Source: Bacteroidota bacterium (lineage in GTDB: Bacteria > Bacteroidota > Ignavibacteria > UBA10030 > UBA8401). From it: a stretch of 9,785 bases of DNA. Under the pieces are notes generated by a model, which saw only the letters and a list, made by a program, of their open reading frames with translations, did no database searches and was not told the DNA's origin. Of this stretch, positions 1 to 5,642 are shown piece by piece. Both the position numbers and the translations under genes were made by a program. The DNA is taken from the NCBI GenBank assembly GCA_023229405.1, contig JALNZH010000122.1, positions 1-9,785 on the forward strand. Direction: 5' to 3'. Position 1 is the stretch's first letter. Each line of letters starts with the position of its first letter.

Positions 1-345
1 ATGGCGCTGAAGTTTCCCGATCTGTATCGGCTTCTCCCCTTTTACATTGTATACACACGCGCCTTCGCAGAGAACATCTACCGGACATGCTTTAGCGCAC
101 GTTATTGCTACCCAATTGGAGGAAAGGATCGTCCGTGCCGATCCTTTCAGGTTATCGGTAGTAATCTTTCGAATAAATGTGGAGATATCGATGTGTGTAG
201 GGCAGGCAGTCATGCAGGGTGAATCGAAACAATAGAGACAACGGTTGGCTTCTGCAAGAGCCGCAATATCCGTTAACGCTGGCTTGAGTTCGGAAAAATT
301 CTTCTCATACTGTTTTTGAGAAAGTTTTGGGACGAGGTTGTTCAT
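1..345 (-). CDS. preT: NAD-dependent dihydropyrimidine dehydrogenase subunit PreT, N-terminal part (runs off the left edge)
   Basis: The first 115 residues of PreT, the FAD/Fe-S electron-input subunit that takes electrons from NAD(P)H for PreA to reduce uracil or thymine in the cytoplasm. I see the N-terminal 4Fe-4S domain shared with eukaryotic dihydropyrimidine dehydrogenase (DPD) and glutamate synthase small subunits. Cysteines are at 36, 39, 44 and 48 (CLYCFDSPCMTACP) and at 83, 87, 93 and 97 (CAKACPVDVLCEGAC), followed by Q113 in IGKLQ. From memory, the DPD cluster ligands are Cys79, 82, 87, 91, 130, 136, 140 and Gln156; all align here with a constant offset of 43. The ATG at 345-343 is the only sensible start; upstream there is only a weak GGTG. 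It is the last gene of the left operon seen here, downstream of the aminotransferase and the inserted four-helix-bundle cassette. The FAD and NADPH domains lie outside the window. Family assignment is firm; a short glutamate-synthase-like homologue is the only alternative. Confidence 0.9.
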   Translation of the reverse strand, partial: MNNLVPKLSQKQYEKNFSELKPALTDIAALAEANRCLYCFDSPCMTACPTHIDISTFIRKITTDNLKGSARTILSSNWVAITCAKACPVDVLCEGACVYNVKGEKPIQIGKLQRH

Positions 346-359
346 AGAAACACCGGTGA

Positions 360-384
360 AAGGTTTAAGGTTCAGGGTTTAAGG
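360..384. repeat. Left arm of inverted repeat, 7-bp words
   Basis: On the + strand it reads as consecutive 7-bp words AAGGTTT, then AAGGTTC, then AGGGTTT, then AAGG. Its segment 367-384 matches the reverse complement of 819-836 at 16 of 18 positions. It contains the stop codon of the four-helix-bundle gene (372-374) and ends 14 bases before the preT start codon. Confidence 0.75.
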
Positions 385-800
385 ATCTGAAATCTATTTT
401 TGGGTTCTTTTAAGAACGTTGGTGTATCATAATTTTTTTCGACAAATCGAATATAGTTAAACAACATTCCATTTAGTTTTTTATACTCATTGGCTAATTG
501 CTCATAAAGTTTCTCGTCAGTCAAAGATTTTGTTTTGAAAAGATACCGAAGGTGTTCTGTAGTTTCCTCACTTGAACCATGAGCTCGATAAAGATAATGT
601 AGATATTCATTTTTATATTTACGCAACGAATAGCCTTCAACTATATTTGAAGAAACAGATTTTGCACTTCTTCTAATTTGACTTCCCTCTTCATATATTT
701 CAAACTTAGGAAGATTCAAACTCATTTCATGAACCTTGACACCTAATTCATGTGAAAGAATATATACTTGTAATTTTTTATAACCACTTTCCGTGTCCAT
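372..800 (-). CDS. Four-helix-bundle protein of the S23 / 23S rRNA intervening-sequence family
   Basis: A 142-residue cytoplasmic protein with no signal peptide or membrane segment. The middle (about residues 40-85) shows the family signature: an SQIRRSAKSVSSNIVEG segment, then a charged helix with EYLHYLYRAHGSSEET and an EHLRYLF motif. A C-terminal helix includes NYIRFVEKN. It resembles the small proteins first found in intervening sequences of 23S rRNA genes; Avd of diversity-generating retroelements has the same fold. The biochemical role of stand-alone copies is not established, and basic helices make RNA or DNA binding plausible. It is slightly longer than the usual roughly 120 residues, because its last residues (ILKP and stop) are encoded by the flanking repeat arm. 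The ATG at 800-798 is preceded by AAGG (815-812) supplied by the other arm. It has much lower GC than its neighbours and no functional link to pyrimidine breakdown, so it looks like an insertion. Confidence 0.85.
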   Translation of the reverse strand: MDTESGYKKLQVYILSHELGVKVHEMSLNLPKFEIYEEGSQIRRSAKSVSSNIVEGYSLRKYKNEYLHYLYRAHGSSEETTEHLRYLFKTKSLTDEKLYEQLANEYKKLNGMLFNYIRFVEKNYDTPTFLKEPKNRFQILKP

Positions 801-809
801 GAATTCATT

Positions 810-836
810 AACCTTAAACCATAAACCCTTAACCTT
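810..836. repeat. Right arm of inverted repeat, 7-bp words
   Basis: On the + strand the words ACCTTAA, ACCATAA, ACCCTTA and ACCTT follow each other from 811. The reverse complement matches the left arm at 16 of 18 positions (819-836 against 367-384). The arm carries the AAGG used as Shine-Dalgarno of the four-helix-bundle gene. At its outer end it overlaps the last codons and the TAA of the aminotransferase (829-831). Confidence 0.75.
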
Positions 837-2175
837 CTACAAGCTCATCCGCAATCTTTAACGCTTCATCGAACACTGCAAGACCGCTGTCGAGCTCTTC
901 TCTTGTTATGATCAACGGTGGAGCAATAACAAAATGACTCACCCATGCCTGAAGATAGACACCATTCTTCATCATTTGTGCTGCCACTTTTTCCACGACG
1001 GTTTGCACACCGCCTACTTTATCCTTATAAGTATTGAAGTATGTTTTATTCTTTTTGTTCTTCAATAGTTCAACAGCCCAAAACAGTCCAAGTCCGCGGA
1101 CATCCGCTATTGAAGGATGTTTTGTACTGAGCGTTTTGAGCTTTTGGCCGAGATACTCTCCCATTTCTGCGGAACGATTGATCAAATCCATCCGTTTGAA
1201 TTCATTGATCGATGCGATAGCTGGAGCGAGCGTGAGCGGGTGGGCTTCGTAGGTATGTCCGTGTGAGAAGAAATGATCGTCAAAATATTCCGCAATTGTT
1301 TTGCTCGTTGCGCATAATCCCAGCGGCATGTAAGCAGTCGTTATCCCTTTCGCAGTGACAAGAATATCGGGAACAACTCCCCAATGATCCATGGCAAACC
1401 ATTTGCCGGTCCTGCCCCAGCCGGTCATGACCTCATCAGCGATGAGCAGTACATTATGTTTGTCACAGATCTCCCTGATCTTCGGAAAATATTCCTTCGG
1501 AGGGATCAAGATACCATTCGTTCCAACAACCGGTTCCATCATTACGGCGGCGACATCTCCTTCGTTGATGATGATATGTTCAAGATAATCAGCACAGGCA
1601 ATTCCGCATTCGGGGTACGTATGTTTGATCGGGCAATCAAAACAATTTACTTCGGGGGAGAAGATCACACCGGGAATTTTTCCGGCCGGCTCCATCGCCC
1701 ACCGACGTGGATCGCCTGTTGCGGCGATCGATCCCATCGTAGAACCGTGGTATGAACGGTAACGTGCTATGATCTTTGTCTTTCCGGTATACATCCGTGC
1801 AATCTTAAAAGCTGCTTCGTTTGCTTCGGTCCCGGATGTGGTGAAAAAGAATTTCTCCAACCCTTTCGGAAGCACTTCGAGCAGGAGCATACTTAATTCA
1901 GCGCGGACATCCGTGGCGAATCCCGGTGCGATGTATGCCATTGATCTCGCTTGTTCTTCAATCGCTTTGATTACAGCCTGGTTCTTATAACCAAGATGGA
2001 GGCACATCAGCTGCGATGAAAAATCGAGGTAGCGCTTGCCGTTGGCATCAATAAAGAAACATCCTTCTCCGTCCACAACATGAAGCGGAGTCCATCCCTT
2101 TTGTTTGCGCCAGGTTCCGTAGGTGTGTTTTGCAGTGATCTCGACTACTTCTTGTGAAGTTAATTTTTCGGACAT
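829..2175 (-). CDS. Class III PLP-dependent aminotransferase (probable beta-alanine/omega-amino acid transaminase)
   Basis: A 448-residue fold-type I aminotransferase, normal length for class III. Visible landmarks: the cofactor phosphate-binding SGTEAN at 114-119, SYHG at 141-144, the pyridine-nitrogen aspartate D247 in IADEVMTGWGRTG, and the Schiff-base lysine K276 in TAKGIT. Beside a beta-ureidopropionase and PreT it most likely moves the amino group of beta-alanine or beta-aminoisobutyrate to pyruvate or 2-oxoglutarate, giving malonate or methylmalonate semialdehyde. The substrate is inferred from context only; taurine, GABA or another omega-amino acid remains possible. I chose the ATG at 2175-2173 because TTAAGGAA lies about ten bases upstream and family similarity starts there. 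An in-frame TTG at 2223 would extend it by 16 residues into a hairpin. A cysteine-rich insert (C178, C181, C190, C194) sits between the PLP domains. The stop codon overlaps the inverted repeat of the downstream cassette. Confidence 0.88.
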   Translation of the reverse strand: MSEKLTSQEVVEITAKHTYGTWRKQKGWTPLHVVDGEGCFFIDANGKRYLDFSSQLMCLHLGYKNQAVIKAIEEQARSMAYIAPGFATDVRAELSMLLLEVLPKGLEKFFFTTSGTEANEAAFKIARMYTGKTKIIARYRSYHGSTMGSIAATGDPRRWAMEPAGKIPGVIFSPEVNCFDCPIKHTYPECGIACADYLEHIIINEGDVAAVMMEPVVGTNGILIPPKEYFPKIREICDKHNVLLIADEVMTGWGRTGKWFAMDHWGVVPDILVTAKGITTAYMPLGLCATSKTIAEYFDDHFFSHGHTYEAHPLTLAPAIASINEFKRMDLINRSAEMGEYLGQKLKTLSTKHPSIADVRGLGLFWAVELLKNKKNKTYFNTYKDKVGGVQTVVEKVAAQMMKNGVYLQAWVSHFVIAPPLIITREELDSGLAVFDEALKIADELVEG

Positions 2176-2223
2176 CGGATTAAATTCCTTAAGTGATATA
2201 GACTTTAATGTCGCAGGACTCAA

Positions 2224-2274
2224 GTTTCATGTTTCAGGATATATTCGTGTGACTTGAATCTTGAAACATGAAAC
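2224..2274. repeat. Intercistronic inverted repeat with 7-bp words, no gene inside
   Basis: Arms 2224-2240 and 2258-2274 pair over 17 positions with one mismatch (GTTTCATGTTTCAGGAT against GTTTCATGTTTCAAGAT as the reverse complement), around a 17-base loop. On the minus strand the right arm is made of 7-bp words TTCATGG, TTTCATG, TTTCAAG and ATTCAAG, the same architecture as the arms at 360-384 and 810-836. It sits in the 116-bp gap between the nitrilase stop codon and the aminotransferase start. No T-tract follows on the minus strand, so it is not an intrinsic terminator. It could be an mRNA stability element or an empty copy of the cassette. Confidence 0.75.
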
Positions 2275-2291
2275 CATGAATCATTTTTTGG

Positions 2292-3167
2292 TTAGTCTTT
2301 CAACTCTGTAATCTTTCCGTACGCTTCCGGGCGGCGGTCGCGATAAAATTGCCAGACAGAACGGACTTCCTGAATCATTTTCATATCCAAATCACAGATG
2401 ACAAGTTCATCTTTATCGCGGCTTGCCTGTTTCAGGATTTTCCCGCGCGGTGAGCAAAAATAACTCTTGCCGTAAAATTCGCCGATCTTCCACGGTTCTT
2501 CCGTCCCGACACGATTGATAGCGCCGATAAAATATCCATTCGCAACAGCGTGTGCGGGTTGTTCCAGCTCCCAGAGATATTCCGAGAGTCCGGCAACAGT
2601 TGCAGAAGGATTAAAAACAATCTCTGCGCCGTTCAGTCCAAGAATACGCGCTCCTTCAGGAAAGTGCCTGTCATAACAGATATAGACTCCAATATCCGCG
2701 TATTTCGTTTTAAAGACGGGGAATCCGAGATTTCCGGGCTTAAAATAAAATTTTTCCCAAAATCCCGGTTCTACTTGCGGGATATGATGTTTGCGGTATT
2801 TGCCGAGATATGTGCCGTCCGCATCGATTACCGCGGCGGTGTTGTAATAAACTCCTTCCATTTCGATTTCATAGATCGGGACAATCATGACCATCTTATA
2901 TTTCTTCGCATACTTCTGCATCAGTTTCACCGTCGGTCCGTCCGGGATACGTTCCGTCATTTCATACCATTTTGTTTTTTGTTCCGCGCAAAAATATGGA
3001 CCGTTGAAGACTTCTTGAAGACAAAGGATCTGCACTCCTTCTTTCCCTGCCTTCTCAATTATCGGGATATGCTTGTCGATCATTGCTTGTTTGATCTTGA
3101 CGATCGGCTGATCGTTGGTTGTGGCGATGGAACACTGGATGAGACCACCTCTGACTATACGAGACAT
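2292..3167 (-). CDS. Nitrilase-superfamily N-carbamoyl-beta-alanine amidohydrolase (beta-ureidopropionase)
   Basis: A 291-residue cytoplasmic carbon-nitrogen hydrolase, full length for the family. The catalytic Glu-Lys-Cys set is visible: E52 in CLQEVFNGPYF, K126 in GKYRKHHIPQ, and the nucleophile C164 in VYICYDRHFPEGAR. The C-terminal VWQFYRDRRPEAY (about 271-283) is typical of beta-ureidopropionases and argues against a plain nitrilase or a polyamine-pathway N-carbamoylputrescine amidase, the main alternative. The expected reaction is hydrolysis of N-carbamoyl-beta-alanine (or N-carbamoyl-beta-aminoisobutyrate) to the beta-amino acid, CO2 and NH3, the third step of reductive uracil/thymine breakdown. 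The product feeds the aminotransferase downstream. It is the first gene after the PDH terminator. Its own promoter and a strong AAGGAG six bases before the ATG mark this start. The promoter probably drives the whole operon into preT. Confidence 0.88.
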   Translation of the reverse strand: MSRIVRGGLIQCSIATTNDQPIVKIKQAMIDKHIPIIEKAGKEGVQILCLQEVFNGPYFCAEQKTKWYEMTERIPDGPTVKLMQKYAKKYKMVMIVPIYEIEMEGVYYNTAAVIDADGTYLGKYRKHHIPQVEPGFWEKFYFKPGNLGFPVFKTKYADIGVYICYDRHFPEGARILGLNGAEIVFNPSATVAGLSEYLWELEQPAHAVANGYFIGAINRVGTEEPWKIGEFYGKSYFCSPRGKILKQASRDKDELVICDLDMKMIQEVRSVWQFYRDRRPEAYGKITELKD

Positions 3168-3172
3168 ATTTG

Positions 3173-3178
3173 CTCCTT
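3173..3178 (-). promoter_or_regulatory. Strong Shine-Dalgarno of the nitrilase gene
   Basis: AAGGAG on the minus strand, with five bases (CAAAT and neighbours) before the ATG at 3167-3165. It is the best ribosome binding site in the window and fixes the nitrilase start. Confidence 0.85.
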
Positions 3179-3214
3179 AACAGTGAATGGTACTTTTTGA
3201 AAAAAAGGTAGGTT

Positions 3215-3243
3215 ATGTTAAGAAGTTCCTACTGGATTGTCAA
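3215..3243 (-). promoter_or_regulatory. Sigma-70-type promoter of the pyrimidine catabolic operon
   Basis: On the minus strand, a perfect -35 TTGACA (3243-3238), a spacer of exactly 17 bases (3237-3221) and a -10 TAACAT (3220-3215, four of six consensus). Transcription would start near 3208, giving a leader of about 40 bases before the nitrilase ATG. It lies immediately after the terminator of the PDH operon, where a new promoter is needed. No operator repeat is obvious around it. Confidence 0.75.
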
Positions 3244-3269
3244 TAGAATGCAGAGGTAGGACGCGGTAC

Positions 3270-3309
3270 AAAAAAAACGCCATTTCGACCGAAAAAACGA
3301 AATGGCGTT
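3270..3309 (-). terminator. Intrinsic terminator of the lipA-pdh operon
   Basis: A perfect 12-bp stem (AACGCCATTTCG at 3276-3287 with CGAAATGGCGTT at 3298-3309) and a 10-base loop. On the minus strand it is followed by a run of eight T (complement of A 3270-3277), 22 bases beyond the E2 stop codon. The + strand side is followed by a less regular T-rich stretch, but no + strand gene needs it. Confidence 0.92.
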
Positions 3310-3331
3310 CACATTATTTTTTATGAACTGA

Positions 3332-4546
3332 TCAAATAACGAGCAAGAGGGGATTTTCCATGAATTTTTTGAAAGATTGCAGGAATTGTGCTCCAATGGC
3401 ACCGTCAACTACCCGGTGATCACAGGACAAGGTGACCTTCATTGTATGACCGACGACGATCTGTCCGTTCTCCACCACCGGCTTTTCAATAATCGAACCG
3501 ATAGCCAGAATTGCCCCCTCCGGCGGATTGATGATGGCGGCAAAGTTTTCGATATCATACATTCCCAAATTGCTAACCGTGAACGTACCGTTCGTAAACT
3601 CTTCCGGTTTTAATTTTCCTTCACGTGCGCGTTTCGCTAGTTCTTTTGTTTCAGCAGAGATCTCCAGCAAGGTCTTTTGATCTGTGTTACGGAGAATTGG
3701 TGTGATCAGCCCTTCGTCCACAGCAACAGCTACGCTGACATCGATACGCCCATGTTGTACGATTTTGTCCGGATAGAATGAACTGTTCGCTTTCTCATTT
3801 TCTCGAAGCGCCAATGCAACAGCTTTCATAACAATGTCATTATAACTGATCTTCGTACCGGTTGCGTCGTTAAACGATGCGCGGAAATCCATCGCACGCT
3901 TCATATTCATTTCAATCGTCAGATAGAAATGCGGAATTGTGCTTTTGCTTTCCAGCAAACGTTTTGCAATGGTTTTGCGCATCATAGAAAGAGGAATCTC
4001 TTTCGTTTGCAACGGAGCAAGAACTTTGCGTGGCATGGATGAGCCGCTCTTACTTTCAACATCCGCCTTCACGATTCTACCAAATGGTCCGCTGCCTGCG
4101 ATTGTGCGAAGGTCGATATTTTTTTCCTGAGCGATCTTTTTGGCGAGCGGCGATGCTTTTACGCGTGCATCGGTATTGATAATCGGAGCGGGAGCGGGTG
4201 TCGGGACATACACCGGTGCAACCGAAGGAGCGTTTACAACCGGAGCTGATTCCTGTTTTGGTGCAGCAGCCGGTGTGGATTCCACAAGAAGCGCTGCAAT
4301 ATCTTCTCCTGCTTTTCCAATAATGACCAATGGAGCACCAACTTTTACGCCTTCACCTTCTTTTGCAAATAATTTCAGGATCACACCAGAGTCATAAGCT
4401 TCCTGTTCCATATCCGCCTTGTCGGACTGAATGTCAGCAAGAATATCGCCGGACTTGATTGATTCACCTTCTTTTTTTCGCCATTTCAAGATGACACCCT
4501 CTTCCATGGTATCACTAAGTTTTGGCATTAACATTTTGGTTGCCAT
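3332..4546 (-). CDS. pdhC: Pyruvate dehydrogenase complex E2, dihydrolipoamide acetyltransferase
   Basis: The 404-residue core of the PDH complex. It accepts the acetyl group from E1 on its swinging lipoyl arm and passes it to CoA. Domains in order: one lipoyl domain (about 1-80) with lipoylated lysine K43 in the DKA motif; an Ala/Pro-rich flexible linker (about 88-128); a peripheral-subunit-binding domain (about 131-164, ASPLAKKIAQEKNID through GPFGRIVKADV); and a catalytic acyltransferase domain (about 180-404) with H377 and D381-G382 in SCDHRVVDG. A single lipoyl domain and a C-terminus ending NPLLLVI match mitochondrial and alphaproteobacterial-type PDH E2. The ATG at 4546-4544 has AAGGA five bases upstream. 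It is the last gene of the operon, 48 bp after pdhB and just before the terminator. The lipoyl group would come from the LipA encoded upstream. E3 is not in the window. Confidence 0.95.
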   Translation of the reverse strand: MATKMLMPKLSDTMEEGVILKWRKKEGESIKSGDILADIQSDKADMEQEAYDSGVILKLFAKEGEGVKVGAPLVIIGKAGEDIAALLVESTPAAAPKQESAPVVNAPSVAPVYVPTPAPAPIINTDARVKASPLAKKIAQEKNIDLRTIAGSGPFGRIVKADVESKSGSSMPRKVLAPLQTKEIPLSMMRKTIAKRLLESKSTIPHFYLTIEMNMKRAMDFRASFNDATGTKISYNDIVMKAVALALRENEKANSSFYPDKIVQHGRIDVSVAVAVDEGLITPILRNTDQKTLLEISAETKELAKRAREGKLKPEEFTNGTFTVSNLGMYDIENFAAIINPPEGAILAIGSIIEKPVVENGQIVVGHTMKVTLSCDHRVVDGAIGAQFLQSFKKFMENPLLLVI

Positions 4547-4568
4547 AGTCTTCCTTATTATTCAATAG

Positions 4569-4587
4569 GTCGAAGCGGAACTTCGAC
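4569..4587. other. Small intercistronic hairpin between pdhB and pdhC
   Basis: A perfect 7-bp stem (GTCGAAG at 4569-4575 and CTTCGAC at 4581-4587) with a 5-base loop, inside the 48-bp gap between the E1 beta stop codon and the E2 start. It has no T-tract. It lies roughly 20 bases upstream of the E2 start codon and just 5' of its ribosome binding site, so it could tune E2 translation or protect transcript ends. It could also be a short dispersed palindrome. Confidence 0.55.
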
Positions 4588-4594
4588 GTACAAT

Positions 4595-5578
4595 TTATCG
4601 ATACATTACTTTCTTCACTGCAGTAATTACTTTTTCTGCATTCGGCATTGCTTCATGTTCAAGATTCTCCGCATACGGCATCGGAATGTCCGCTGCGTTG
4701 ATCTTTTCCACCGGCGCATCGAGATCATCGAACGCTTTGGTATGGATCCGGTGTGCGATTTCGGTGCCAACACTGGCGAACGGCCAGGAATCTTCCACGA
4801 TCACGCAGCGGTTTGTTTTTCGTACCGACTCAAGAATGAGTTCTTCATCCAACGGCCGGATTGTGCGGGGGTCAATTACCTCTGCATTGATGCCTTCTTT
4901 TTGAAGTTCTTCCGCGGCTTTTAATGCCACTGCAACCATTTTCGTCCAAGCGATAATCGTCACATCGCTGCCATCACGTTTAATATCCCCTTTTCCGATC
5001 GGAATGAGATATTCTTCGTCCGGTACTTCCCCCTTGATTCCGTACATCAATTCACTTTCCATGAAGATCACAGGATTGTCATCGCGGATTGCCGCTTTTA
5101 ACATTCCTTTTGCATCATACGGTGTCGACGGAGTCATAACGATCAACCCAGGAACATGTGCAACCATTGATTCCAACGCTTGTGAATGTTGCGCGCCCAA
5201 CATGTGCGCCGGACCGTTCGGTCCACGGAAAACGATCGGCACCTTAAACTGTCCGGAAGACATATACCGCGCTTTTGCAGCGTGGTTCATAATTTGATCG
5301 AATGCAAGGATTGCAAAATTCCATGTCATCATTTCCACGATCGGGCGAACACCGATACCAGTCATTGCCGCGCCTATTCCGATTCCGGCAAAACCTGCTT
5401 CCGTAATCGGAGTATCGATCACGCGTTTGTCGCCGTATTTTTTCCACAATCCCTGAGTAACTTTGTACGCTCCATTATATTGAGCAACTTCTTCGCCCAT
5501 AATGAATACTCCGGGATCGCGTTCCATTTCTTCGGCTATCGCCTGATTAATTGCTTCTCGTATCTGTAAAACTGCCAT
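4595..5578 (-). CDS. pdhB: Pyruvate dehydrogenase E1 component, beta subunit
   Basis: A 327-residue beta subunit of the heterotetrameric thiamine-diphosphate enzyme that decarboxylates pyruvate and acetylates the E2 lipoyl arm. The N-terminal pyrimidine-binding domain shows GEEVAQYNGAYKVTQGLW (from residue 28; a glutamate here contacts the cofactor aminopyrimidine), then DTPITEAGFAGIGIGAAM and the FRGPNG and AQHSQ segments. The C-terminal transketolase-like domain has IDPRTIRPLD and EDSWPFASVG. Many blocks match mitochondrial PDHB closely, which favours PDH over branched-chain or acetoin dehydrogenase. Length is as expected. The ATG at 5578-5576 follows an AAAGGA about a dozen bases upstream. 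It lies 64 bp after pdhA and 48 bp before the E2 gene in one operon. Confidence 0.95.
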   Translation of the reverse strand: MAVLQIREAINQAIAEEMERDPGVFIMGEEVAQYNGAYKVTQGLWKKYGDKRVIDTPITEAGFAGIGIGAAMTGIGVRPIVEMMTWNFAILAFDQIMNHAAKARYMSSGQFKVPIVFRGPNGPAHMLGAQHSQALESMVAHVPGLIVMTPSTPYDAKGMLKAAIRDDNPVIFMESELMYGIKGEVPDEEYLIPIGKGDIKRDGSDVTIIAWTKMVAVALKAAEELQKEGINAEVIDPRTIRPLDEELILESVRKTNRCVIVEDSWPFASVGTEIAHRIHTKAFDDLDAPVEKINAADIPMPYAENLEHEAMPNAEKVITAVKKVMYR

Positions 5579-5642
5579 CGTTTAATTTTCCTTTTTCAAT
5601 ATTTGTTCCAGCACCGAAACATTGTGAACCGGAACGCTTCAA

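Larger units (their letters stand above)
360..836 (-). mobile_element. Putative small cassette: four-helix-bundle gene bounded by heptad-word inverted repeats
   Basis: A 477-bp unit fills the space between the aminotransferase stop codon and preT. It has imperfect inverted repeat ends (360-384 and 810-836) and one AT-rich gene. In 421-480 I count 15 G/C of 60 and in 601-660 16 of 60, against 25 of 60 in 1441-1500 of the neighbouring aminotransferase. The gene is built into the ends: its stop codon is inside the left arm and its AAGG ribosome binding site is in the right arm. The right arm also covers the aminotransferase stop codon at 829-831. No transposase, integrase or target-site duplication is visible, so mobility is inferred from the boundaries, the composition and the interruption of a pathway operon. 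Confidence 0.5.

Noticed and set aside
1..222. + strand reading frame starting at base 1
   Set aside because: It is opposite PreT, whose Fe-S ligands are fully conserved on the minus strand. The + frame has no family features.
360..836. 23S rRNA intervening sequence in an rRNA gene, or part of a diversity-generating retroelement
   Set aside because: The flanks are protein-coding genes, not rRNA. No reverse transcriptase, template repeat or variable repeat is visible.
360..836. CRISPR array suggested by short repeats
   Set aside because: The 7-bp words are contiguous and degenerate, with no spacers and no cas genes.
2176..2223. N-terminal extension of the aminotransferase from the TTG at 2223
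   Set aside because: The ATG at 2175 has a good Shine-Dalgarno within this stretch and matches the usual start of the family. The extension would begin at the edge of a hairpin arm.
2224..2274. Hairpin considered as a transcription terminator after the nitrilase
   Set aside because: No T-tract follows the stem on either strand, the stem is AT-rich, and the operon seems to continue.
2550..3200. Long + strand reading frame (216 codons) opposite the nitrilase
   Set aside because: It mirrors the nitrilase, has no ribosome binding site or recognisable motif, and runs through the nitrilase promoter region. It is an antisense shadow.
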